From assembly GCF_003814555.1 (NCBI RefSeq), contig NZ_RKQN01000001.1:844562-908561 (forward strand): a stretch of DNA of 64,000 bases. The letters are read 5' to 3'. Under the pieces are notes generated by a model. That model had not been told where the DNA came from. It did no database searches and worked only from the letters and a program-made list of their open reading frames with translations. Positions 33,001-47,739 of this stretch are shown piece by piece (positions within the stretch are counted from its first letter, which is position 1; each line of letters opens with the position of its first letter). The translations under genes and the position numbers were made by a program. The stretch comes from Vulcaniibacterium tengchongense (GTDB lineage Bacteria > Pseudomonadota > Gammaproteobacteria > Xanthomonadales > Xanthomonadaceae).

Positions 33001-33561
33001 GTGACGAGTCACCGCGACATCGAGCAGCAGCACAACCCCACGGCCGACGCCCGTCCGCCCGCGGCCGAGCCCGGCGCCGAGCGGCAGGAGGCGCCGGGCC
33101 ACGCCGATCTGGTCGCTCAGCTCGAAGCGGTGCAGGCGGAACTGGCGCAGCTGCGCGAGGAGGCGCTGCGCGAGCGCGCCGACCTGGACAACCAGCGCAA
33201 GCGCATCGCGCGCGAGATCGAGATGGCGCGCAGGTTCGCCAACGAGCGCCTGCTGTCCGATCTGCTGCCGGTGATCGACAGCCTCGAGGCCGGCCTCAAG
33301 GTCGAGGGCGACACCGCCCGGCACCTGCGCGAAGGCATGGAGCTGACCCTGCGGCAGCTGCTGAAGGTGGTCGGCGACAACGGCCTGGTCGCCGTGGATC
33401 CGCAGGGCCAGCCGTTCGACCCCGAGCGCCACCAGGCGATGAGCATGGTCGACAGCGCCGAGCATCCGCCCGGCCACGTGGTCCAGGTCTACCAGAAGGG
33501 CTGGCTGCTGAACGAGCGCCTGTTGCGCCCGGCGCTAGTGGTCGTGGCCAAGACCGAGTGA
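33001..33561 (+). CDS. grpE: Nucleotide exchange factor GrpE
   Basis: The 186-residue product releases ADP from DnaK. It has the long N-terminal dimer helix ([40 protein letters not shown]) and the C-terminal beta domain with [17 protein letters not shown] and [20 protein letters not shown]. The frame extends upstream, but the GTG at 33001 follows GGGAGGAAGGA and places the start after the heat-shock promoter. It lies between hrcA and dnaK in the usual order. Confidence 0.96.
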   Translation: MTSHRDIEQQHNPTADARPPAAEPGAERQEAPGHADLVAQLEAVQAELAQLREEALRERADLDNQRKRIAREIEMARRFANERLLSDLLPVIDSLEAGLKVEGDTARHLREGMELTLRQLLKVVGDNGLVAVDPQGQPFDPERHQAMSMVDSAEHPPGHVVQVYQKGWLLNERLLRPALVVVAKTE

Positions 33562-33661
33562 CTTCCGCGTCCGGCATCGTTCGGGCGCAAGGGCATGCGA
33601 GCGGGCCGTAAGCGGTTCCGGCGAACCCGCCGCCGCGGCCGGCGACGGCCGCGGCGCGCCC

Positions 33662-33689
33662 CTTGAAGGGCAGGGCTTCAGCCCCAGAT
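33662..33689 (+). promoter_or_regulatory. Predicted sigma-32 promoter of dnaK
   Basis: CTTGAAG (33662-33668), 13-bp spacer, CCCCAGAT (33682-33689). It is a weaker match than the grpE promoter but in the right place, giving a leader of roughly 50 nt. A GGGC...GCCC hairpin lies in the spacer. Confidence 0.6.
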
Positions 33690-33747
33690 AGCGCACATCG
33701 GCGGACTTACCGCCCCGCAAACGTCAAGATTCGAGAGGGAACACACC

Positions 33748-35670
<1,923 letters not shown>

Positions 35671-35674
35671 GAGC

Positions 35675-35702
35675 GGGATCCGGGATTGGGGATTCGGGAT
35701 TC
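35675..35702 (+). repeat. Heptamer tandem repeat GGGATT(C/G)
   Basis: Four copies with a period of exactly seven bases (starting at 35675, 35682, 35689 and 35696) just after dnaK. The last copy is one arm of the dnaK terminator hairpin. Short GGGATTC arrays of this kind are variable in number between related genomes. Confidence 0.75.
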
Positions 35703-35741
35703 GGACAGGCACAATCCAGCTCGTCCGAATCCCGTTTTCCT
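35695..35741 (+). terminator. Terminator-like hairpin between dnaK and dnaJ
   Basis: CGGGATTCGGA (35695-35705) pairs perfectly over 11 bp with 35724-35734, an 18-base loop between, followed by TTTTCCT. It would reduce read-through from dnaK into dnaJ. Confidence 0.65.
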
Positions 35742-35793
35742 GTCCCGCGCCTGTTTCGGCGGTTCCCGATCTCGACTCCCCAATAGCGGCTCC

Positions 35794-36918
35794 ATGAAAC
35801 GCGACTACTACGAAGTCCTCGGCGTCTCCCGCGACGCCAGCGAGGCGGAACTGAAGAAGGCCTATCGCCGCTGCGCGATGAAGTACCACCCGGACCGCAA
35901 CCCGGGCGACAAGGCCGCCGAAGCCGCGTTCAAGGAGTGCAAGGAGGCCTACGAGGTCCTCTCCGACGCCGGCAAGCGACGCGTCTACGACCAGCACGGC
36001 CACGCCGCGTTCGAGCACGGCATGGGCGGCGGCGCCGATCCCGGCTACGCCGACATGGGCGACATCTTCGGCGACATCTTCGGCAACATCTTCGGCGCCG
36101 GCGCGGCACGCGGGCCCCGGCGCGGCGCCGACATCGGCTACGTGATGGAGCTGACGCTGGAGGAGGCGGTATTCGGGGTCGAGAAGCAGATCGAGATCCC
36201 CACCCTGGACGAGTGCGCCGCGTGCGACGGCAGCGGCTCGGCCGACGGCAAGCTCGACACCTGCGCCACCTGCCACGGTCGCGGCCAGGTGCGGTTCCAG
36301 CGCGGCATCTTCTCGATGCAGCAGACCTGCCCGCATTGCGGCGGGCGCGGCCGGACGGTGCGCAATCCGTGCGCGGAATGCCGCGGCCAGGGCCGGGTCG
36401 AGCGGGTCAAGACGCTGCAGGTCAAGGTGCCCGCGGGCGTCGACAACGGCGACCGCATCCGCCTGGCCGGCGAGGGCGAGGCCGGGCCCGCCGGTTCGCC
36501 GCCGGGCGACCTGTACGTCGACGTGCGCGTGCGCGAGCACGAGATCTTCCAGCGCGACGGCGACGATCTGCACTGCGAGGTGCCGGTGCGCATCTCCCAG
36601 GCCGCGCTCGGCGACGTGATCCGCGTGCCGACGCTGGACGGCGAGGTCGAGCTGCGCATCCCGCCGGAGACGCAGACCGGCAAGCTGTTCCGCCTGCGCG
36701 ACAAGGGGGTGCGCTCGGTGCGCAGCCGCGCCCCCGGCGACCTGTACTGCAAGGTGGTGGTGGAAACGCCGGTCAACCTCACCGCCGAGCAGCGCGAGCT
36801 GCTGGAGAAGTTCGAGGCGACCTTCAGCGGCGAAGGCGCGCGGCGGCACTCGCCGCGCACCTCGACCTTCCTCGACAGCGTCAAGGGCTTCTGGGACCGG
36901 ATGACGTCCTCGTCCTGA
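35794..36918 (+). CDS. dnaJ: Chaperone protein DnaJ (Hsp40)
   Basis: The 374-residue co-chaperone has a J domain ([20 protein letters not shown], with HPD at [11 protein letters not shown]), a Gly/Phe-rich linker ([16 protein letters not shown]), four CxxCxGxG-type zinc motifs ([32 protein letters not shown]) and the C-terminal substrate domains ([19 protein letters not shown]). It delivers clients to DnaK and stimulates ATP hydrolysis. The ATG at 35794 is used; the longer frame runs through the dnaK terminator. Confidence 0.98.
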   Translation: MKRDYYEVLGVSRDASEAELKKAYRRCAMKYHPDRNPGDKAAEAAFKECKEAYEVLSDAGKRRVYDQHGHAAFEHGMGGGADPGYADMGDIFGDIFGNIFGAGAARGPRRGADIGYVMELTLEEAVFGVEKQIEIPTLDECAACDGSGSADGKLDTCATCHGRGQVRFQRGIFSMQQTCPHCGGRGRTVRNPCAECRGQGRVERVKTLQVKVPAGVDNGDRIRLAGEGEAGPAGSPPGDLYVDVRVREHEIFQRDGDDLHCEVPVRISQAALGDVIRVPTLDGEVELRIPPETQTGKLFRLRDKGVRSVRSRAPGDLYCKVVVETPVNLTAEQRELLEKFEATFSGEGARRHSPRTSTFLDSVKGFWDRMTSSS

Positions 36919-36948
36919 GATCGCGCCCGGGCTGCGCATCCACCGGCA

Positions 36949-36974
36949 AGACGGCCCGCACCCGCGGGCCGTCT
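36949..36974. terminator. Hairpin between convergent dnaJ and tyrosinase genes
   Basis: AGACGGCCCGC (36949-36959) pairs with 36964-36974 in a perfect 11-bp stem with loop ACCC. The T tract is poor. It probably serves as a terminator for dnaJ. Confidence 0.55.
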
Positions 36975-37057
36975 GCGTTGCGGGCCGGTTGCCCCTCTCG
37001 GCGCCGGTCCGATCCGGGCAAACCGCCGGGACGGCCCTGCCGGAAGCGCCACCGCGC

Positions 37058-38566
37058 CTACTGCTGCACCAGCTCGATCGTGGCCACGATCGGCTGGCCG
37101 CCCTTGGGCCTGCCGCCGGGCACGATGGTCAAGGTCAGCGAATCGCGCGCGGCGGTGCCGCCCGCGCGCGCGAACTTCCGCAGCAGCTCGGTGACGTCGA
37201 AGCTGTAGAAGTTCTCGCCCAGGGCTTCGTCGAGCGGGCTGCCGTGGCCGTGGTCGTGGAACTCGGCGTCGAAGAAGTTGATGTTGCCGACGTAGGTCGC
37301 CGGACCCGCCGCGCCGCCGCGGCCGGGCGTCAGGTAGAGGTGGTAGAGCACCTCCGGCTGCGCCCAGGTATGCAGGTTCTTGAGCACCAGGTAGGTGCGC
37401 TTTTCCGGCGCCACGGGGTCCAGGCCCAGCACCTGGGTCCGGCGTGCGCCGGCCTCCGGCAGCAGCGCCACCCGCACCGGGCCGGCGCCGCCCAGCTCCG
37501 CCGCGGCGCGGGCCGCGGCCACGCGCACCGGCGTGCCGGCGCGGATGCCCTCGGCGGCGGCCGTGGCGGCGCTCATCGTCGCGGCGGTCGCGGCCACCTC
37601 GGTGCCGGTCGGGGTGAGGAACTTGTCGTAGGTGTAGCCGAGCGTCGCGATGTCGAAGCAGTCGACCAGCTTGCACACCACCCGGTCGCCGTTGCCGTCG
37701 GCGAACACGAACTCGGTCTGCGCCCACGTCGCCGTGCTCGGATTGACGCCGCCGTTGCGGTTCCAGCTGGCCCACATGCGGTCGACGTTGGCGTGGTGCA
37801 CCCAGAACAGCGGGTCGCGGCCGGCATAGGGCACCGAGCCCATGTTGAGGCTGTTGCCGACCAGCACGTGGATGCGGCTGTGGATGCCGGAGTCGATGGT
37901 GCGGCAGAACCCCATCACGCTGCCGGCGCTGCTGTAGTTGGCCTTGGACATCGGCAGGCTGATGTCCATCGCGTCGCCGGGCTGGTCGCGGTGGATCGGC
38001 TGGCCGGTGTTGGCCAGGGTGGTGCGGTCCGCCCGGTACAGCACCGAGAACGTGGCGTCGGTGGGTTGGCGGAAGCGGTGCGGGACGATGCCGCGCTTGG
38101 TGGGCTCGTACGAGGTGTAGTTCCAGTAGGGCAGGGTGAAGTCGGGCCGGCCCGAGACCGTGCGCACGATCTGCTCGAAGAACTGCACGAACAGGCGGTG
38201 CCACGGCAGGAAATGGTTCGGGTTCTGGCCGGCGTGCGACTGGCAGGTGTTCCAGACCTCCTCGGCCAGCACGCTGCGGGGGCTGGCCACGCCGCCGAAG
38301 ATGCGGGCGATCTCGTCGGCCTTGGTGGTCGTGCCGTCGACGAAGTGGGTGTACCACTGCCAGGTCCAGCTCAGCGGATCGTCGGCAGGGCGCGCCTGCA
38401 TCTGCGCCACCGCGCCAGCCAGGATCCGCAGCATGGCCTGGCCGGCCGCGGAGCTGGCGTCGTAGCGGATCAGGGGCGCGGCCTGCGCGTTCAGGCTCGG
38501 CAGATGCAGCAGCAGCGGCGAGGCCGCCAATCCATAAAGGAAGCGGCGCCGGGACAGGGAGGGCAT
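37058..38566 (-). CDS. Tat-exported tyrosinase / polyphenol oxidase
   Basis: The 502-residue product starts with a twin-arginine signal (SRRRFLYGLAASPLLL). Copper site A comes from histidines in WYTHFVD (His74) and the CQSHAGQ...HFLPWHRLFVQFFE segment (His111, His123 likely); site B from GIHSRIHVLVG and DPLFWVHHANVDRMW. A C-terminal domain with FFDAEFHDHGHGS follows, like the plant-type polyphenol oxidase tail. It should oxidise phenols to quinones in the periplasm, possibly for melanin-like pigment. Ribosome binding site CGGAGAA precedes the ATG. It stands alone, without a caddie protein. Confidence 0.9.
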   Translation of the reverse strand: MPSLSRRRFLYGLAASPLLLHLPSLNAQAAPLIRYDASSAAGQAMLRILAGAVAQMQARPADDPLSWTWQWYTHFVDGTTTKADEIARIFGGVASPRSVLAEEVWNTCQSHAGQNPNHFLPWHRLFVQFFEQIVRTVSGRPDFTLPYWNYTSYEPTKRGIVPHRFRQPTDATFSVLYRADRTTLANTGQPIHRDQPGDAMDISLPMSKANYSSAGSVMGFCRTIDSGIHSRIHVLVGNSLNMGSVPYAGRDPLFWVHHANVDRMWASWNRNGGVNPSTATWAQTEFVFADGNGDRVVCKLVDCFDIATLGYTYDKFLTPTGTEVAATAATMSAATAAAEGIRAGTPVRVAAARAAAELGGAGPVRVALLPEAGARRTQVLGLDPVAPEKRTYLVLKNLHTWAQPEVLYHLYLTPGRGGAAGPATYVGNINFFDAEFHDHGHGSPLDEALGENFYSFDVTELLRKFARAGGTAARDSLTLTIVPGGRPKGGQPIVATIELVQQ

Positions 38567-38586
38567 GTTCGTTCTCCGGAGTGCGT

Positions 38587-38613
38587 GTAGTAGTAGTGGT
38601 TTGTTGTTGTTCT
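38587..38613 (-). repeat. Low-complexity trinucleotide leader of the tyrosinase gene
   Basis: On the minus strand the leader reads as AAC repeats followed by ACT repeats, about 20-45 nt before the tyrosinase ATG. It is AT-rich and unlike the surrounding GC-rich sequence. It could keep the ribosome binding site unstructured. The rest of 38614-38851 holds only a GCGTGCGTCGC/GCGACGCGC hairpin and no gene. Confidence 0.6.
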
Positions 38614-38863
38614 TCGCGTTCCGCCCAGAAGGATTCGCGGCGGAAAACGCGGCGTGCGTCGCATGAGCGACGCGCGATGACTACCCGGCCCGCTGTGACG
38701 GCGAAGGCAACGCGGCGTGCGCGGATCGGCTGTAACGGCCGTTGAAACGAGGCCAGCCCGAGTCACCTTGGTGAAGCAGCCGACGACCGGCAGCGCTCGC
38801 CGTGGCGGCGCTCGGCGGCCGCCGCGCTTGTTCGCGACCGGCCCCAGCCGCTAGCCTTCGCCC

Positions 38864-39586
38864 ATGCAAACAGCCGCTGAACGAGTGAGAGTCCTGGTCC
38901 ACGGCGCCTCCGGCCGCATGGGCCAGGCGCTGCTGCGCCTGGCCGGGGAGCGCGACGACCTGAGCGTGGTCGCCGCGGTGTCGCGCACGCAGCCGGCGCA
39001 ACGCGTGGTGGAGGGCGTCGCCCATTTCGCCGCGGCCGAGCTCGGCGGCGCGCCCGAGTTCGACGTGGCGATCGACTTCAGCCTGCCCGAAGGCTTCGAC
39101 GGCATCCTGGGGCTGTGCGAGCGGCGCGGCGCCGCCCTGGTGTCGGGCACCACGGGGCTGGAAGCGAACCAGCGCGAGGCGCTGCAGGCGGCCGCGGCGC
39201 GGATCCCGGTGTTGTGGGCGGCGAACTTCAGCCTCGGCGTGGCGGTGCTCAACGAGCTGGTCGAGCGTGCCGCCGCGGCGCTGCCCGGCTGGGACTGCGA
39301 CATCGTCGAGTCGCACCACGTGCACAAGAAGGACGCGCCGTCCGGCACCGCGCTGGCGCTGGGCGCGAGCGCGCAGCGCGGCGGCGCGCAGCCGCGCTAC
39401 GCGTCGTTGCGCGCCGGCGACATCGTCGGCGAGCACCTGGTGCAGTTCGCCGCGCCGGGCGAGCGCATCGAGCTGGTCCATCGCGCCACCAACCGCGACG
39501 TGTTCGCGCGCGGCGCCCTGCACGTGGCGGCGCGCCTGGCCGGACGCGCGCCCGGCGCGTACCGGGTGCGCGATCTGCTCGGCTGA
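38864..39586 (+). CDS. dapB: 4-Hydroxy-tetrahydrodipicolinate reductase
   Basis: The 240-residue product is the second dedicated enzyme of lysine/meso-diaminopimelate synthesis. The dinucleotide motif VLVHGASGRMGQALL is at residues 10-24, then FDVAIDFSLPEG, LVSGTTGLE and the catalytic ESHHVHKKDAPSGTAL. The GERIELVHRATNRDVFARGAL C-terminal motif is complete. TTGTTC (38828-38833), 18-bp spacer and TAGCCT (38852-38857) form a promoter whose start point would be at the ATG, again a leaderless arrangement. Confidence 0.97.
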   Translation: MQTAAERVRVLVHGASGRMGQALLRLAGERDDLSVVAAVSRTQPAQRVVEGVAHFAAAELGGAPEFDVAIDFSLPEGFDGILGLCERRGAALVSGTTGLEANQREALQAAAARIPVLWAANFSLGVAVLNELVERAAAALPGWDCDIVESHHVHKKDAPSGTALALGASAQRGGAQPRYASLRAGDIVGEHLVQFAAPGERIELVHRATNRDVFARGALHVAARLAGRAPGAYRVRDLLG

Positions 39587-39793
39587 GCCGTACGGCGCCG
39601 CGGGTGAACGCCGGAACCCGCGCGCGGCGCGCGAGGCTGGCGCCGGCGGCGTCGAATCGCTAGAATTCCGGCTCGCCTGAATCTCTTCCGCCGGACCGGT
39701 CCCGCACCGCGTCCGCGTTTTGCTGCAACCCGGTTTTGGCCGGCGCCTGCGGCGGGCGAGATCGGCACACCCCAGGCAGCCAAGGCGATCCCC

Positions 39794-40915
<1,122 letters not shown>

Positions 40916-40916
40916 C

Positions 40917-44168
<3,252 letters not shown>

Positions 44169-44202
44169 GGCCGCGTCGTCGGCGAGGCGCCGCGCTCGGC
44201 GG

Positions 44203-44233
44203 TGCCCGGGACCGGCGGAAGCCGCCCCGGGCA
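44203..44233 (+). terminator. Hairpin after carB
   Basis: TGCCCGGG (44203-44210) with CCCGGGCA (44226-44233), with an inner CGGC/GCCG stem. There is no T tract, so termination is uncertain. A GACAAT hexamer near 44360 may be the greA promoter. Confidence 0.4.
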
Positions 44234-44430
44234 AGCCGATCGGATTCGCCGCCTCGCGGCCTCGCGGCCGCCGTGCGCGACGACAGGCTCCGCAAGGGCG
44301 CGCGGCGGGAGCGCGCTGGCGTTCCCGCGAGAGGCTTCCGCCCGGCCGCCGACCTGATAGACAATCGGGCCATCCAACGCCCATCGCCCGCCGGGCCGGA
44401 CGTTCCGGCGCGGCACGAGGAATTCACGCC

Positions 44431-44907
44431 ATGCGAGCACCCCTGACCCTGAAGGGCGCGCAGCGACTGCGCGCCGAGCTGGAAGAATTGAAGTCGGTCA
44501 AGCGGCCGGCGGTGATCAACGCGATCGCCGAAGCCCGCGCCCACGGCGACCTGCGCGAAAACGCCGAGTACCACGCCGCGCGCGAGCAGCAGGGCTTCAT
44601 CGAAGGCCGCATCAAGCAGCTGGAAGCCGAGCTGTCGCACGCGCAGGTGATCGACGTGGCCTCGCTGAACGCCGGCTCGCGCGTGGTGTTCGGCGCCACC
44701 GTGGAGCTGGCCGACGTCGAGACCGACGAGCGCAAGAGCTACCAGATCGTCGGCGACCTCGAAGCCGACATCAAGCAGGGCCTGATCGCGATCTCCTCGC
44801 CGGTGGCGCGCGCGCTGATCGGCAAGCACGAGGGCGACACGGTGCGGATCGAGGCGCCGGGCGGTACCCGCGAGTACGAGATCGTCGCGGTCCGGTACCT
44901 GGGGTGA
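44431..44907 (+). CDS. greA: Transcription elongation factor GreA
   Basis: The 158-residue product rescues backtracked RNA polymerase by promoting transcript cleavage. The coiled-coil finger ([37 protein letters not shown] with the acidic tip) and C-terminal FKBP-like domain ([21 protein letters not shown] split, [14 protein letters not shown]) are both full length. GAGGAATT precedes the ATG. It lies downstream of carB and 37 bp before rpfE. Confidence 0.98.
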   Translation: MRAPLTLKGAQRLRAELEELKSVKRPAVINAIAEARAHGDLRENAEYHAAREQQGFIEGRIKQLEAELSHAQVIDVASLNAGSRVVFGATVELADVETDERKSYQIVGDLEADIKQGLIAISSPVARALIGKHEGDTVRIEAPGGTREYEIVAVRYLG

Positions 44908-44944
44908 CGCGCCGCGTCCCGGGGCCCGGAGCGAACGCGTCGCC

Positions 44945-45901
44945 ATGAACGTCGCCACGTTGCTGTTGCCCGCGCGCGAACGCTTCGGCGGCCAGCGGCT
45001 GTCCGAGGCGACCGGTCGCTGGCTGGCGCGCGCGGAGCGCAGCGGGTTCGAGGGCGATCCGGCGGCGCGCGCGCTCGACGTGCGGCCGCGCGGCTGGCCG
45101 GTGGCCGCCGCGAGCCGCCAGCGCGACGTCGGCGACGCCGGCCAGGCGCTGTGGCTGCGCGCCGATCCGGCCTACATCCGCCCCGACATCAACGGCGCGC
45201 GCCTGCTCGCCTACGGCGAAGCGCTGGCGCTGGGCGAGGCCGACGCGGCCGCGCTGCTGCAGGCGCTCAAGCCGCTGTTCGGCGACGCCGGCTTCCCGCT
45301 GGACGCGCCGCATCCGGCGCGCTGGTATCTGCGCCTCCCCGCCGGCACGCGCCTGCCCGAATTCGCCGCGCCGGAGCACGCGCTCGGCGCGGACCTGTTC
45401 GACCAGTTGCCGGACGGCCCGGAAGGGCGGCGCTGGCGCACCCTGCTGAGCGAGGCCCAGATCGCGCTGCATCACCATCCGCTCAACGCGCAGCGCGCCG
45501 CCGCCGGGCGCGCGCCGGTGAACTCGCTGTGGTTCTGGGGCGCCGGCCGGCTGCCGGACCGGGTCTCCAGCCCGTATGCGCGGATCGCCAGCGACGATGA
45601 GGGCCTGGCGGCGCTCGCGCACCTGGCCGGTGCGCGCGTCGGGCCGCTGCCGCCGGCCTGGCCGGGGGAGAGCGCGGGAGAAGCGCTGTTCGACCTGCGC
45701 GCGGCGCGCGACCTCGCCATGCTGGAAACCGCCTGGTTCGCGCCGCTGCGCGCGGCGGTGCAGGGCGGCGCGCTGGCCGAGGCGCGGATCGAGTTCGCCG
45801 ACGGCGTCCGCTACACGCTGCGCGCCGGCCAGCGTTGGCGCTTCTGGCGCAAGCCCCTGCGGTCGCTGGCGGCGCCGCTGGCCGGGGACGCAGCCGAATG
45901 A
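44945..45901 (+). CDS. rpfE: RpfE-like protein
   Basis: The 318-residue protein matches the RpfE family of Xanthomonas, encoded between greA and recJ as here. It carries an N-terminal TLLLPARERFGGQRLSEATG and the motif HHPLNAQRAAAGRAPVNSLWFWGAGRLP typical of phosphoglycerate-mutase-like, cofactor-independent enzymes, but no full catalytic set that I can identify. In Xanthomonas rpfE mutants show only modest changes in extracellular enzymes and polysaccharide; the molecular role is not settled. Stop overlaps the recJ start. Confidence 0.85.
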   Translation: MNVATLLLPARERFGGQRLSEATGRWLARAERSGFEGDPAARALDVRPRGWPVAAASRQRDVGDAGQALWLRADPAYIRPDINGARLLAYGEALALGEADAAALLQALKPLFGDAGFPLDAPHPARWYLRLPAGTRLPEFAAPEHALGADLFDQLPDGPEGRRWRTLLSEAQIALHHHPLNAQRAAAGRAPVNSLWFWGAGRLPDRVSSPYARIASDDEGLAALAHLAGARVGPLPPAWPGESAGEALFDLRAARDLAMLETAWFAPLRAAVQGGALAEARIEFADGVRYTLRAGQRWRFWRKPLRSLAAPLAGDAAE

Positions 45902-47613
45902 GGCCGCCGCCGCGAGTGCGTCGCCGCAGCTGCGACGCCGCCGGGGACTGGCCCGACCACCTGCCGCCCTTGCTGCGGCGGATCTACGCCGCGCGCGGCG
46001 CGACTTCGCTGGCCCTGGCGCAACCGCGTCTCGCGCACCTGTTGCCGCCGGACGGGCTGAGCAACCTCGATGCGGCCAGCGCCTTGCTCGCGCAGGCGAT
46101 CGCCGAAGACCGCCACATCGTGGTCGTGGGCGACTTCGACTGCGACGGCGCCACCGCGTGCGCGCTCGGCGTGCGCGGGCTGCGGCTGCTCGGCGCGCGC
46201 CGGGTCTCGTACGCGGTGCCGAACCGGATGGTGCACGGCTACGGCCTGTCGCCGGCCCTGGTCGAAGAACTGGCCGCGCTGCAGCCGGAGCTGCTGGTCA
46301 CGGTGGACCACGGCATCGCCTGCCACGCCGGCGTCGCCGCAGCCAAGGCGCGCGGCTGGCGGGTTCTGGTCACCGACCACCATCTTCCCGGCGAACGCCT
46401 GCCGCCGGCGGACGCGATCGTCGACCCGAACCTGCCGGGCGATGCCTTCCCGAGCAAGGCGCTGGCCGGCGTCGGCGTGATGTTCTACGTGCTGCTGGCG
46501 CTGCGCCGGCGCCTGCGCGAGCAGGGCACGTTCGCCGGCGAGGCGCCGGACCTGGGCGCGCTGCTGGACCTGGTCGCGGTCGGCACCGTCGCCGACCTGG
46601 TGCCGCTGGACGCGAACAACCGCGCCCTGGTCGGCGCCGGCCTGCGCCGGCTGCGCGCCGGGCAGGGCTGCGCCGGGTTGCGCGCGCTGATCGAGGTCTC
46701 GCGGCGCGACGCCTCGCGCTTGACCGCGGCCGACATCGGCTATGCGATCGGCCCGCGCCTCAACGCCGCCGGCCGGCTGGAGGACATGGCGCTCGGCATC
46801 GAGTGCCTGCTCGCCGACGACCCGGCACGGGCGCGCGACATCGCCGAGACCCTCGACCGGCTCAACGGCGAGCGCCGCGCGGTGCAGCAGCAGATGACCG
46901 ACGAGGCCGAGCGCGCGCTGGCGCGGGTCGCGGTGGGCGCGGGCGCGCTGCCGCCGGCGCTGTGCCTGTTCGATCCGGAATGGCATCCGGGCGTGGTCGG
47001 CCTGGTCGCGTCCAAGCTGAAGGAACGCCTGCACCGGCCGACGATCGCGTTCGCCCCGGCCGAATCCGGCGCGGCGCTGCTGCGCGGCTCGGCGCGTTCG
47101 GTGCCGGGCTTCCACATCCGCGATGCGCTGGCCCAGATCGACGCGCGCCATCCGGGCCTGATCGAACGTTTCGGCGGGCACGCGATGGCGGCCGGGCTCT
47201 CGCTGCGGCGGGAGGCGCTGGAGGCCTTTCACGCCGCGTTCGAGCGCTGCGCCGCGGAGGCGCTGACGCCCGAGCTGCTGCAGGCGGAGCTGCTCAGCGA
47301 CGGCGAACTCGCCGCCGAGGAGTTCTGCCGTGCCAGCGCCGAATGGCTGCGCGACGGCGGCCCGTGGGGGCAGGGCTTCCCCGAACCGCAGTTCGACGGC
47401 GAGTTCGACGTGGTCGACGCGCGTCCGGTCGGCGAGCGCCACCTGCGCCTGGCGCTCGGTTGCGCCGGCCTGCGCCTGAACGCGATCGAGTTCGGCGGCT
47501 GGGACGGCGGCCGGCCGCCGCCGCGGGTGCGCGTGGTCTACCGGCTCGAGCCGGACGATTACCGGGGCGGGGATGCGTTCCAGCTCGTGGTGATCCATCG
47601 CCAACCGGCCTAG
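45898..47613 (+). CDS. recJ: Single-strand DNA exonuclease RecJ
   Basis: The 571-residue 5'-3' exonuclease acts in recombination and mismatch repair. DHH-family motifs: VVGDFDCDGATACALG, VTVDHGIACHAG, VTDHHLPGERLP, GTVADLVPL, then DHHA1 region with SVPGFHIRDALAQ and RFGGHAMAAGLSL, and an OB-fold at the end. ATG at 45898 overlaps the rpfE stop (ATGA); longer frames run inside rpfE and are rejected. Confidence 0.97.
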   Translation: MRPPPRVRRRSCDAAGDWPDHLPPLLRRIYAARGATSLALAQPRLAHLLPPDGLSNLDAASALLAQAIAEDRHIVVVGDFDCDGATACALGVRGLRLLGARRVSYAVPNRMVHGYGLSPALVEELAALQPELLVTVDHGIACHAGVAAAKARGWRVLVTDHHLPGERLPPADAIVDPNLPGDAFPSKALAGVGVMFYVLLALRRRLREQGTFAGEAPDLGALLDLVAVGTVADLVPLDANNRALVGAGLRRLRAGQGCAGLRALIEVSRRDASRLTAADIGYAIGPRLNAAGRLEDMALGIECLLADDPARARDIAETLDRLNGERRAVQQQMTDEAERALARVAVGAGALPPALCLFDPEWHPGVVGLVASKLKERLHRPTIAFAPAESGAALLRGSARSVPGFHIRDALAQIDARHPGLIERFGGHAMAAGLSLRREALEAFHAAFERCAAEALTPELLQAELLSDGELAAEEFCRASAEWLRDGGPWGQGFPEPQFDGEFDVVDARPVGERHLRLALGCAGLRLNAIEFGGWDGGRPPPRVRVVYRLEPDDYRGGDAFQLVVIHRQPA

Positions 47614-47739
47614 CGCCGCCGCCGCGCGGCCGGGGCATCGCGCGGCTCGCCGTGCGGAGGCGGCGATACCGCCGAAACCGGCGGCGGCTTGCTAGAATCG
47701 CCGGTTCTCATCCGCACAGAAACCACGGACACGGCAGCC

